This document shows positions 5,398-13,529 of a stretch of DNA of 13,903 nucleotides, piece after piece. The translations under genes and the position numbers were made by a program. Each line of letters starts with the position of its first letter. Position 1 is the first letter of the stretch. The notes below the pieces were generated by a model, which was not told the origin of the DNA, searched no databases, and was given only the letters and a program-made list of their open reading frames with translations. Source of the stretch: Candidatus Dormiibacterota bacterium (GTDB lineage: Bacteria > Chloroflexota > Dormibacteria > Dormibacterales > Dormibacteraceae); contig PLYD01000209.1 in NCBI GenBank assembly GCA_003151665.1, positions 1-13,903 of the forward strand, read 5' to 3'.

Positions 5398-8300
5398 GTG
5401 CCCCCAGCGCTTCGTCGATCACGCCTTGCCTGGCCGGGGGACCTACCCGCGGCCCGGGCAGCCTGTGGAATGGGCTTTGTGGCCACCCCAGAGCTGGGTC
5501 ACGAAGCCGTGTCGCTCGGCGCGCAGGCTCTCGCGCGCCTCGCCCATCGCGGCGGCCTCGATGCGGACGGCAAGAGTGGAGATGGCGCGGGCCTTCTGAT
5601 CCAGGTGCCGCACCGCCTGCTCGGCGGAGACGTCGGTGTCGCGGTCCTGTTCGAGTGGGACAAGCGCGCGCGCCGAATCGTCGCTGACGCGGTGGCAAGC
5701 GCCGGCCTCGAGCTTCTTTCGTGGCGGGCCGTCCCCGTCGACCCGCGAAGCCTGGGAGAGCGAGCGCTCGGCACGCGACCCACTATCTGGCACGGCCTCA
5801 TCGCCAAGCCCGACCTCGACCCCGACGAGTGGGAGCGCCGCCTTTACCTGGTGCGGCGTCGCGCCGAGGCGCGAGCCCAGGGCGAGGCAGTGTCGATGTA
5901 CCTGCCGTCGTGCTCGAGCAGGACTGTCGTCTACAAGGGTTTGATGGCTGGCCCACGACTCGCCGATTTCTACCTTGACCTTCGAGACCCCGACACCGAG
6001 AGCCGGCTCTCGGTCTTCCACCAGCGCTACTCGACCAACACGATGCCCGATTGGCGCCTGGCCCAGCCGTTTCGGATGCTGGCGCACAACGGCGAGATCA
6101 ACACGGTTACGGGAAACCGGGCGTGGATGCGGGCGCGAGAAGCCGAGCTCGAGCCGGAGATGCGCGGCGTCGTTTGGCCCGAGGGCTCCGACTCCGCATC
6201 GCTCGACAACGTGCTCGAGCTGCTGGTGCGGCGAGGCTGGGAGGTTTCCGAGGCGCTGATGAGCCTGGTCCCCGATGCGTGGGAGGGTCGCGGCGACCTG
6301 GCGGCGACGGTGCGCGACTTCTACCGGTACCAGTCGATCCGGTTCGAGCCATGGGATGGGCCCGCCGCGCTTGCGTTCAGCGATGGCGTGGTCGTCGGCG
6401 CGGCGCTCGACCGCAACGGCTTGCGGCCGCTGCGGTGGCAGCGCACCAGGGCCGGCCTCGTGGCCGCGGCGTCCGAGGCGGGCGTGGTGACGATGGCGCC
6501 GGGCGATGTGGTCGAACGAGGACGGCTCGGCCCGGGCCAGATGCTGCTGGTCGACACGCGCGACGGATCCATCCTGCGCGACGCGGATGCCAAGGCTCGC
6601 GCAGCGAGCCGTCACGATTACGGCCTCCTCGCCGACCGCGTGCTCGTGCCGGTCGAGAGACATCACATCGACGTCGAAGCTCCCGACGATATTCGCGCGC
6701 AGCACAGGCTTCACGGCTGGGGCGCAGAGGACGTCAAGTTCGTCGTCGCTGCGATGGCCGAAACCGGAGCCGAACCCGTGTACTCGATGGGAGACGACAT
6801 CCCTATCGCCGCGCTCGGCCGCACGCCTCGCCGCATCTACGGCTACCTGCGCCAGCGCTTCGCGCAGGTGACGAACCCCGCGATCGACCCGCTGCGTGAG
6901 AAGGCCGTCATGTCGCTGCGCGTGCTCATCGGCGCGCGGCGCGACACGCTGGAACCTGAGGGCGGCGCTGAGCTCGAGCTTCGCCGGCGGCATCACCCGG
7001 CGGTCCCCGGCGCCAAGCGACTGCTCGAGCTCGAGTCGCCGGTGCTTGGCGCTGGCGAGCTGGCCCGCGTGCTGGAAGAAGCGACGGTTCTCGATGCGAC
7101 GTGCGCACCGGGCGAGACCCTCGGTGATGCTCTGAGCAGGCTGTGCCGCGATGCTGATGAGGTCGATGGGGTCATCGCGCTGAGCGACCGGCGCGCGGGG
7201 GCGCAACGACTCCCGATCCCAATGGCGCTTGCGGTGGGAGCGATTCACGAGCATCTCCTCGTGCGCGGCGAGCGCATGACCAAGGACGTGGTGGCGATCG
7301 CCGGCGACGTCGTCGACGTCCACGATGTCGCGTGCCTCATCACGATCGGCGCCACCGCCGTCCATCCCTACCTCGCGCTGGCCACCGCCGGCGCCGCGGC
7401 AGAGCCTGGCGCGCCCGACAACGAGGGCCAAACCCGCTATCGAAAGGCGCTGGAGGCGGGGCTCCTCAAGGTGATGGCGAAGATGGGCATCTCGTGCGTC
7501 GCCAGCTATCGCGGGGCGGAGGTGATCGAAGCGCTGGGCCTCGGCGCTGAGGTGATGGAGCGGTGCTTCCCGGCGGTGCCGTCGCGTATTGGAGGCGCCG
7601 ACCTGGCCGACATCGAGCAGCTTGCGCGTCAACGGGTGGCTTCCATCCCGGAGGCACTTCCCGATCACGGCCGGGTTCGATTCCGCAAGGCAGGAGAGCA
7701 CCATGCTTACAACCCACTGGCAGTGCGCGCAGCGCAGAAGGCGGCTCAGACACGAGACCCGGACGCATACCGCGAGTGGCGACGCCTATCGAGCGCAGGC
7801 CATCCCCAATCGCTCAGGGAGCTTCTGCGCATCAATGAATCGAACACACCCGTTCCACTGGAGGATGTCGAGCCGGCGTCGGAGATAGTCAAGCGTTTCG
7901 TGAGCACCGCGATGTCGCTCGGCGCGCTGTCACCGGAAGCGCATGAGGCGCTCGCGATTGCGATGAATCAGATCGGGGCTCGCTCGAACTCGGGCGAGGG
8001 CGGCGAGGACCCAATCACCTACGACGACAGCGATGGCGCCCGTCGTGACAACAGGGTCAAGCAGGTCGCGTCAGCACGTTTCGGCGTGACCCCGCGCTAC
8101 TTGAAGCGCGCCGATGAACTGGAGATCAAGATCGCGCAGGGCTCGAAGCCCGGCGAGGGCGGGCAGCTGCCTGGGATCAAGGTGACGAGCCTGATTGCGC
8201 GGCTGCGCCACGCGCAGCCGGGGATGCAGCTCATATCGCCGCCGCCGCATCACGACATCTATTCGATCGAGGACCTGGCGCAGCTGATCCACGACCTGAA

Positions 8301-9654
8301 GACCGTCAACCCGCGTGCGCGGGTGGGCGTGAAGCTGGTCTCGGAGGCAGGCGTAGGCACGATCGCCGCCGGAGTGGCAAAAGCCCGCGCCGACTACATC
8401 CTCATCTCCGGTCACGACGGGGGTACCGGAGCGTCGCCGCTGTCGTCCATCAAGAACGCAGGCGCGCCATGGGAGCTGGGCCTGGCGGAGACGCAACGTG
8501 TGCTGGTGAGCAACCGGCTGCGCGAACGCGTCAGCCTCCGCACCGACGGCGGCTTGCGCAACGGACGCGACATCGTGATCGCGGCCATGCTCGGCGCAGA
8601 GGAGTTCGGATTCGGTACCGGACTTCTAGTAGCGCTGGGCTGCGATATGGCGCGGCAGTGCCATCTCAACACCTGTCCCACCGGAATCGCGACGCAGCGC
8701 GAGGACCTGCGAGCGAAGTTCGAGGGCCGGCCGGAGCACGTTGTCAACTATCTGTTCCTGATCGCCGAGGAGGCGCGTGAGCACCTTGCGCGCGTCGGGG
8801 CGCGATCGATGGATGAGGTAGTCGGCCGTGCGGAGCTGCTCGAGGCTGTCCCAGACGCCACGCTCGATCTCTCATTTATCCTCGGTGCCTCGGACGAGGC
8901 GCTGCCGCGACGCCGGGAGTGGGCGCGCAACGGCGACCCCACCGCGGCAGCACCTGTCAGCGGGCGCATCGACAACTCGAACCGAACAGTCGGCGCGGCC
9001 TTCAGCCCGGGCGAGAAGCGCAGCTATGTGGGAAGCGCTGGCCAGAGCTTTGGCGCTTTTCTGGACGAGGGCGTGGAGCTCACACTCGAGGGCGAGGCCC
9101 AGGACTATGTGGGCAAGGGAATGGGTGGCGGCGTCATCGCCATCAGGCCACACGCTGACGACGCGAGCGAGGACCCAGTCCTTGCCGGCAACACGATCGG
9201 CTACGGCGCCACGGGCGGGCGGCTGTTCGTCGCCGGCCGCGTCGGCGAGCGGTTCTGCGTGCGCAACTCGGGCGCGACGGCGGTCGTTGAAGGAGCGGGC
9301 GACCACTTCTGCGAGTACATGACAGGAGGAGTTGCCGTCGCGCTCGGCCCTGTGGGCTGGAATGCTGGCGCGGGTATGACAGGCGGAGTCGCCTACCTGA
9401 CCGAGTGGCGCCAGCTCAACGCCGACAGCGTGGTGGCGCGAGAGGTGCCGGCGGAGGATGCAGACGAGCTGCACGAGCTGGTCGAAGAGCACGAGCGGCG
9501 CACTGGCAGCGTGCGGGCGGCGGCGATGCTGGCGGACTGGGAGAGCGCTTTGCGAAAGTTCCGGCAGCTGGTCCCAGTCGCCACGGTACATGCGCAACCA
9601 GCGGCCGAGCCGGCAGCTATGGCAACCCGAGAGGAAGCGCCCAAAGCCGTCTAA
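5398..9654 (+). CDS. gltB: Glutamate synthase large (alpha) subunit
   Basis: A 1418-aa protein catalysing transfer of the glutamine amide to 2-oxoglutarate to give two glutamate; cytosolic flavoprotein of ammonia assimilation. The class II amidotransferase domain begins at Cys23 (ACGMGFVA), so a 22-residue propeptide would be removed. HQRYSTNT and NGEINTVTGNRAWM (about 205-240) belong to it. The FMN/synthase domain includes NSGEGGEDP (about 864), GSKPGEGGQLPG and SGHDGGTGASP. The 3Fe-4S ligands are C1082, C1088 and C1093 (C-x5-C-x4-C in ALGCDMARQCHLNTCPTG). The C-terminal GXGXG beta-helix spans about 1195-1370, followed by an Ala-rich tail. It is slightly shorter than the usual ~1480-1530 aa, with all key motifs present. 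GTG at 5398 is the only start between the upstream in-frame TAG (5362) and Cys23. No small subunit gltD follows; the partner may be elsewhere or the enzyme may take electrons from ferredoxin. Confidence 0.96.
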   Translation: MPPALRRSRLAWPGDLPAARAACGMGFVATPELGHEAVSLGAQALARLAHRGGLDADGKSGDGAGLLIQVPHRLLGGDVGVAVLFEWDKRARRIVADAVASAGLELLSWRAVPVDPRSLGERALGTRPTIWHGLIAKPDLDPDEWERRLYLVRRRAEARAQGEAVSMYLPSCSSRTVVYKGLMAGPRLADFYLDLRDPDTESRLSVFHQRYSTNTMPDWRLAQPFRMLAHNGEINTVTGNRAWMRAREAELEPEMRGVVWPEGSDSASLDNVLELLVRRGWEVSEALMSLVPDAWEGRGDLAATVRDFYRYQSIRFEPWDGPAALAFSDGVVVGAALDRNGLRPLRWQRTRAGLVAAASEAGVVTMAPGDVVERGRLGPGQMLLVDTRDGSILRDADAKARAASRHDYGLLADRVLVPVERHHIDVEAPDDIRAQHRLHGWGAEDVKFVVAAMAETGAEPVYSMGDDIPIAALGRTPRRIYGYLRQRFAQVTNPAIDPLREKAVMSLRVLIGARRDTLEPEGGAELELRRRHHPAVPGAKRLLELESPVLGAGELARVLEEATVLDATCAPGETLGDALSRLCRDADEVDGVIALSDRRAGAQRLPIPMALAVGAIHEHLLVRGERMTKDVVAIAGDVVDVHDVACLITIGATAVHPYLALATAGAAAEPGAPDNEGQTRYRKALEAGLLKVMAKMGISCVASYRGAEVIEALGLGAEVMERCFPAVPSRIGGADLADIEQLARQRVASIPEALPDHGRVRFRKAGEHHAYNPLAVRAAQKAAQTRDPDAYREWRRLSSAGHPQSLRELLRINESNTPVPLEDVEPASEIVKRFVSTAMSLGALSPEAHEALAIAMNQIGARSNSGEGGEDPITYDDSDGARRDNRVKQVASARFGVTPRYLKRADELEIKIAQGSKPGEGGQLPGIKVTSLIARLRHAQPGMQLISPPPHHDIYSIEDLAQLIHDLKTVNPRARVGVKLVSEAGVGTIAAGVAKARADYILISGHDGGTGASPLSSIKNAGAPWELGLAETQRVLVSNRLRERVSLRTDGGLRNGRDIVIAAMLGAEEFGFGTGLLVALGCDMARQCHLNTCPTGIATQREDLRAKFEGRPEHVVNYLFLIAEEAREHLARVGARSMDEVVGRAELLEAVPDATLDLSFILGASDEALPRRREWARNGDPTAAAPVSGRIDNSNRTVGAAFSPGEKRSYVGSAGQSFGAFLDEGVELTLEGEAQDYVGKGMGGGVIAIRPHADDASEDPVLAGNTIGYGATGGRLFVAGRVGERFCVRNSGATAVVEGAGDHFCEYMTGGVAVALGPVGWNAGAGMTGGVAYLTEWRQLNADSVVAREVPAEDADELHELVEEHERRTGSVRAAAMLADWESALRKFRQLVPVATVHAQPAAEPAAMATREEAPKAV

Positions 9655-9717
9655 GCGCCACGCTCGTCAGGCGGACTCCCCATTCGGGCACAAATCGTCC
9701 CAACCGCGGCAATTCAT

Positions 9718-9736
9718 AGGGCCATTAAGGCCTTTT
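9718..9736. terminator. Weak terminator between convergent gltB and oxidoreductase genes
   Basis: AGGGCC (9718-9723) and GGCCTT (9729-9734) form a six-pair stem including one G-U around an ATTAA loop. Two more T residues follow on the plus strand. It lies 63 bp after the gltB stop and 17 bp before the convergent oxidoreductase stop. The stem is short, so activity is uncertain; it could serve both directions, as the minus-strand reading is preceded by AAAA. Confidence 0.35.
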
Positions 9737-9753
9737 GGTCGTGTCGGGCCGGG

Positions 9754-10635
9754 TCACAGGGTCGCGGCGGCGGCGATCCAATCCAGCACCTTCATATTCG
9801 CCACCGAGTCGCTCACCGGCAGCGCCACCGGTTGCCCCGCCAGCACGCTCGCCCCAAACGACTCCACCATCAGCTGGTATGGGTTCGGCTCCATGCTGCT
9901 GAACGGCCTTTCCAACCGCTCCCGCCCACCCTTCGTCACCACCGTCAACTCCTGCTCCTCCGGCCCCTCAAAGCTCGCCCACACCGAGGCCGTGGCCCCG
10001 CCTGCGAACTGCAGCAAAGCACTCACCGTCATGTCGACCTCGTCCACGCCGTTGCGGCGCGCCGACGCCGCCACCCCCACCGGCTCCCCCAGGATCCACC
10101 GCGCCACGCTGACCGTGTAGCACCCCACATCGAGCAGCGCCCCACCACCGAGCTCTCTCCTCAATCGAAAGTTGGCCGGATCCTGGAGCGTGAACCCAAA
10201 CGTCGCATTCACGTACATCGCGTCGCGCAGCCCGGCGACAAAATCGCGAGGCCGCGGGTGGAACCGGTACATGAATGCCTCCATGAGCAGCACGCCTGCC
10301 TTCTCAGCCCCCGCCCCCATCGCCTCCGCCTCCGCAGCATTCATCCCAAGCGGCTTCTCGCACAACACATGCTTGCCGGCGGCGGCGGCGCGCAGCGCCC
10401 ACTCCTTATGCGCACTGTGGTGCAGCGGAATGTAGACAGCGTCGACTTCGGGCTCCTGCAACAGCGCCTCGTACGTGGGACTGACCACAGGCACCGAGTG
10501 TCGCGAGGCGATAGCGCGCGCCCGCTCAGGATCGCGACTCGCAACCGCCACCAGCCGCCCATTGCTCGAAGCGCTGATGGCGGGCATCACGTCGCTGTCG
10601 GCAATCCCCGCAGCGCCCAGCACGCCCCACCCCAA
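9754..10635 (-). CDS. Gfo/Idh/MocA-family NAD(P)-dependent oxidoreductase
   Basis: A cytosolic sugar or cyclitol dehydrogenase, about 293 aa from the TTG at 10635. The Rossmann motif GVLGAAGIA starts at residue 4. The EKP motif (E93-K94-P95) supplies the catalytic Lys, MEAFMYRFHP (118-127) opens the substrate domain, and DVGCY (D169, Y173) holds the catalytic acid/Tyr pair. DxxxY with EAFMYRFHP resembles dihydrodiol dehydrogenase, xylose dehydrogenase and glucose-fructose oxidoreductase subfamilies rather than inositol dehydrogenases. The substrate cannot be told. It is the last gene of a minus-strand operon. The TTG leaves only three residues before the first beta strand and has no Shine-Dalgarno. 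Six codons upstream an ATA (10653-10651) overlaps the previous gene's TAG and has GGTGGAGGT ending 6 nt before it, so the true start may be AUA (299 aa). It converges on gltB. Confidence 0.9.
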   Translation of the reverse strand: MGWGVLGAAGIADSDVMPAISASSNGRLVAVASRDPERARAIASRHSVPVVSPTYEALLQEPEVDAVYIPLHHSAHKEWALRAAAAGKHVLCEKPLGMNAAEAEAMGAGAEKAGVLLMEAFMYRFHPRPRDFVAGLRDAMYVNATFGFTLQDPANFRLRRELGGGALLDVGCYTVSVARWILGEPVGVAASARRNGVDEVDMTVSALLQFAGGATASVWASFEGPEEQELTVVTKGGRERLERPFSSMEPNPYQLMVESFGASVLAGQPVALPVSDSVANMKVLDWIAAAATL

Positions 10636-10649
10636 ACGCCGCGGCGGGG

Positions 10650-12338
10650 CTATATGTCGACCTCCACCTGCCGGCCGCCTCGCGCGATCGAGTGCGAGGC
10701 CGCCTCCATCACCGCCACCGTGCGCCTCGCCTCATCGGGGGGCACCGCCAGCGGCTCCTCCCACGCGAGATGGTCGGCAAGGTTGCGATAGAACGCGTTC
10801 TCATCGCGGCGCGCGAGCACCAACACCTCTTCGTGCGAGCCACCGCCATCAGCGGGCCGCATCACCTTGAGCCGGGCCGGCGACTCAGCAGGCGCCAGCC
10901 GCTCCTCGACCAGGTCGCCGCTCGGGCCGCGTGAGGTCACCGTCTCGTCGCGCCACTCGCCGACGACCGCCCCCTGCGTGCCCAGCAGATACCACTTCGG
11001 CTTCATCGCCGCGGCGATGTCGGACTGGAGGAACGTAGCCTGCGCACCACCCTCGAACGTGAGGTCGACGCGCACCTGGTCCGAGTTCGTCACGTCGTGC
11101 CACACCCTCTTGTGCCCGACCGCCGAAACCGTCTTGACCGCTTCCGGAAAAAGCTGCAGCACCCAGTCGAAGTAGTGAGACCCCCAGTCGTAGATGGTCC
11201 CGCCCGACACCGGCTCATGGCTGTGCCAGAAATCGCACGGGTGCGAGTAACCGCCGATGAACGACTCCATGTAGAACAGGTCGCCTATCCGACCCGATCG
11301 CACGACGTCCCGCATCGCAACGTAGTCCGGGTCCCATCGCCGGCTCTGATAAACGGTGAGCACGCGATCTCGTGACGCGGCCGAGTCGATCATCCAATCG
11401 ACCTCCTGCACACGCAGCGCGAATGGTTTCTCACACACCACATGCTTGCCCGCGGCCAGGGCGGCGAGCACAGTGTCGGCGTGGGCGCTTGGCGGAGTGC
11501 CGACGATTACGAGCTCAACGTCTGAATCGTGGAATAGCTCCTCAGCGCTCGAGTGCGTGGGCACCTGCCACTCACGGGCCGCCAGCTCGCGGCGCTCGGA
11601 CGACAAGTCGCAGATCCCGCGGAGGCGAAGTCCCGACGTGGCGCTGATGGCAGTCGCGTGAGCGGCAGCGATGGCGCCGTAGCCGATCAGGCCCACACCC
11701 ACCGGCGCTGCCGCTTCCCTACCGGCGGCGAACAACAGAGCGCGGTGCAGCAGCTTCTGGAAAGAAGCGTCCTCATATGTCGACGCCTGATGCCCGAGAC
11801 CGATATGCACGAAGCGCCCGGCGCCGACCACTCGCTCGTAAGCGACCACCTGCTCGGTGAAATGCCAGCTGGTGCGCAGCATCACCGACGCATCCGACGG
11901 CGGCCCTTCGGACAGGTACAGCTCATCCGTGAACTTCATCACCGGCCCCAGACGCTGCGTCAACGTATGCGAAGGATCGGCGCGCACCACGAGCTCGGTC
12001 ACCGGCGCGGGCCCGGTCGGCGCCCACCCGGCGAGCTCGCCCAGCTCGCCGCTCTCAACCCACTTCGCAAGCGTGCCGTGAAGCACTACGACGCCGCCAC
12101 CGCGGCGGACGAATTCGCTGAGTAGTTCCGCCTGGCCGGATTGGAGATGATGATCGCTCGCGACCAAAAGCACCTGCCGCCCCTCGACCGCGAGGTGGTC
12201 GGGCTCCGTCGCCACATCGATGCTGAAGTGTTGGGTGCCCTCCAGCGAGCGCAACAGCGGCCGGGCCATCGTCAGATAGTCGTGAGTGCCACCCGCCAGC
12301 AACGCCAGCACTGACACACGGCTACGTGAGGTGGACAC
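10650..12338 (-). CDS. ThuA domain fused to Gfo/Idh/MocA oxidoreductase
   Basis: A 562-aa two-domain protein. Residues about 5-208 are a ThuA-like domain (class I glutamine amidotransferase-like fold): GGGVVVLHG (80-88), FTDELYLSEGP (136-146) and GAGRFVHIGLGHQASTYED (172-190) match ThuA landmarks. Residues about 212-560 form a complete Gfo/Idh/MocA dehydrogenase: Rossmann GLIGYGAIAAAHA (217-229), E303-K304-P305 with the catalytic Lys, and D384-W-G-S-H388 with D391 as the usual acid/His pair. In Sinorhizobium meliloti, ThuA and the dehydrogenase ThuB are separate neighbouring proteins of trehalose/disaccharide oxidation to 3-keto sugars; here equivalents appear joined in one chain. Substrate is not known. 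GTG at 12338 directly follows the TGA of the glycosyltransferase gene with no gap, so translation is coupled; no clear Shine-Dalgarno. The start fits the ThuA N-terminus. Both domains look intact. Confidence 0.9.
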   Translation of the reverse strand: MSTSRSRVSVLALLAGGTHDYLTMARPLLRSLEGTQHFSIDVATEPDHLAVEGRQVLLVASDHHLQSGQAELLSEFVRRGGGVVVLHGTLAKWVESGELGELAGWAPTGPAPVTELVVRADPSHTLTQRLGPVMKFTDELYLSEGPPSDASVMLRTSWHFTEQVVAYERVVGAGRFVHIGLGHQASTYEDASFQKLLHRALLFAAGREAAAPVGVGLIGYGAIAAAHATAISATSGLRLRGICDLSSERRELAAREWQVPTHSSAEELFHDSDVELVIVGTPPSAHADTVLAALAAGKHVVCEKPFALRVQEVDWMIDSAASRDRVLTVYQSRRWDPDYVAMRDVVRSGRIGDLFYMESFIGGYSHPCDFWHSHEPVSGGTIYDWGSHYFDWVLQLFPEAVKTVSAVGHKRVWHDVTNSDQVRVDLTFEGGAQATFLQSDIAAAMKPKWYLLGTQGAVVGEWRDETVTSRGPSGDLVEERLAPAESPARLKVMRPADGGGSHEEVLVLARRDENAFYRNLADHLAWEEPLAVPPDEARRTVAVMEAASHSIARGGRQVEVDI

Positions 12339-13490
12339 TCAAGAGATCGTACGACCAGCCGGCGCCTTGGCTCCTGAACCGGCGATCCGCCGCAGCACAT
12401 CGCGTGTCGTCGACGCAGCCCGCTCCCACGTGAACTGCGCCGCCCTCTGCTTGCCGGCCGCGGCGAGCGTCTCTCGCAACGACGCGTCGGAGAGCAACCG
12501 CTCGAGGCCGGCCGCGATCGACAACACGTCCTCGGGGTCGACCACGATCGCGGCGCCGCTGGCCAGCTCGGGCAGCGCACCCGCGTTGCCGACCACCGCC
12601 GGGAGCCCATGCGCCATCGCCTCCAGGAGCGGCAGCCCGAAGCCCTCGTACAGGCTCGGGAACGCCAGGATGGCTGCCGAGCGGTAGAGCCCGCTGAGCG
12701 TCGCGTCGTCGACGTGACCGAGATAGCGGACTCCACGCTCCGCTTTGATCCGCTTGAGGGTGTCGCCATAGGCCCAACCCGGCCGCCCCGCGATCACGAG
12801 CTCGGGCACGCCGGGGCGGTCGCCCAGGAGCAGCGGCACCGACTCGCGGCGGAGGTGGCGGTACGCAGCGAGTAGGCGCGAATAGTTCTTGCGAGGCTCG
12901 ATGGTTCCCACCGCGAGGATGAATCCCGGCTCGAGGCGTGCCGGCAGTGGTCCAGGCGGCACCTCGGGCGACACGCCTTCCGGTACCACGGAGATCTTTG
13001 ACTTCAGCCCTGTGATCGGATAGCAGGCAAGCAGGTCGCGGCGCGTCGCCTCCGATGGCACCAGGACCGCGGCCGCATCCCGCAGCGAGCGGCCGAGGAC
13101 GGCTCCCATGTAGAGGCGCTGCTGCCAGGGAACCTCACCCGGCCTGAGCTTAAAAGCGAGGTCGTGGACGAAAACCACCGCGGGAGGCGCGTCGCGCCGC
13201 CGCTTTGGTGGGCTCGGCCAGTACGGATAAAGGATGGCGTCGCAATCGAGCTGCGCCTCGACGGCCGGCAGCCAGCGCGTTTTCAGCGCCAGCTCGTGCC
13301 GGTAGGGCGAGAGCACCGCCTCGCAGTCGAGGCCGGCGAGCGCGGGAGGGCGTTCACGGCTGCAGAGGAGGGTGAACTGGTCTTCGCCGCGGGCGGCGAC
13401 CAGGGACCTGGTGAGCTCGACGGCGACCGTGAGCATCCCGACCCGATGCGGGCGCCAGCAGGCGGTGACATCGATGGCGAACCTGGCCAT
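12339..13490 (-). CDS. Glycosyltransferase family 4 (GT-B fold)
   Basis: A 383-aa retaining glycosyltransferase, probably using a nucleotide-sugar donor to extend a glycan or glycolipid at the cytosolic side. The N-terminal acceptor domain has FAIDVTACWRPHRVG (4-18) and VVFVHDLAFK (105-114). The linker and donor domain starts near VGTIEPRKN (194-202), and the donor-binding E-x7-E motif is EGFGLPLLE (E282, E290) followed by AMAHGLPAVV. No signal peptide or membrane helix; length is normal for GT4. ATG at 13490 is well placed before the first beta strand. No Shine-Dalgarno is present, but TACAGT ends 6 nt upstream, suggesting a leaderless mRNA. It is the first gene of a three-gene minus-strand operon with the ThuA-dehydrogenase fusion and a second dehydrogenase, so its product may be the substrate of those enzymes; this is inference. 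Donor and acceptor are unknown. Confidence 0.93.
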   Translation of the reverse strand: MARFAIDVTACWRPHRVGMLTVAVELTRSLVAARGEDQFTLLCSRERPPALAGLDCEAVLSPYRHELALKTRWLPAVEAQLDCDAILYPYWPSPPKRRRDAPPAVVFVHDLAFKLRPGEVPWQQRLYMGAVLGRSLRDAAAVLVPSEATRRDLLACYPITGLKSKISVVPEGVSPEVPPGPLPARLEPGFILAVGTIEPRKNYSRLLAAYRHLRRESVPLLLGDRPGVPELVIAGRPGWAYGDTLKRIKAERGVRYLGHVDDATLSGLYRSAAILAFPSLYEGFGLPLLEAMAHGLPAVVGNAGALPELASGAAIVVDPEDVLSIAAGLERLLSDASLRETLAAAGKQRAAQFTWERAASTTRDVLRRIAGSGAKAPAGRTIS

Positions 13491-13496
13491 GGATGG

Positions 13497-13526
13497 ACTG
13501 TACCTAGACCAGGGCCTAGAAAGACA
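13497..13526 (-). promoter_or_regulatory. Leaderless promoter candidate for the glycosyltransferase operon
   Basis: On the minus strand TACAGT (13502-13497) ends 6 nt before the ATG of the glycosyltransferase gene. No good -35 is seen at 17 bp. The spacer holds two direct copies of TCTAGG separated by CCCTGG, a 12-bp period just upstream of the -10. This could be a binding site for a regulator. Confidence 0.35.
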
Positions 13527-13529
13527 TAA

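Noticed and set aside
5443..7704. Very long open frame antisense to gltB (753 codons), and a 456-codon one antisense to aconitase (256-1626)
   Set aside because: They mirror the codon bias of strongly supported genes in GC-rich DNA. The translations are rich in Arg, His and Ala with no recognisable domain or start signal.
9832..10791. Plus-strand open frame of about 319 codons over the oxidoreductase genes
   Set aside because: It is antisense to two clear Gfo/Idh/MocA reading frames and encodes only Arg/His/Pro-rich sequence.
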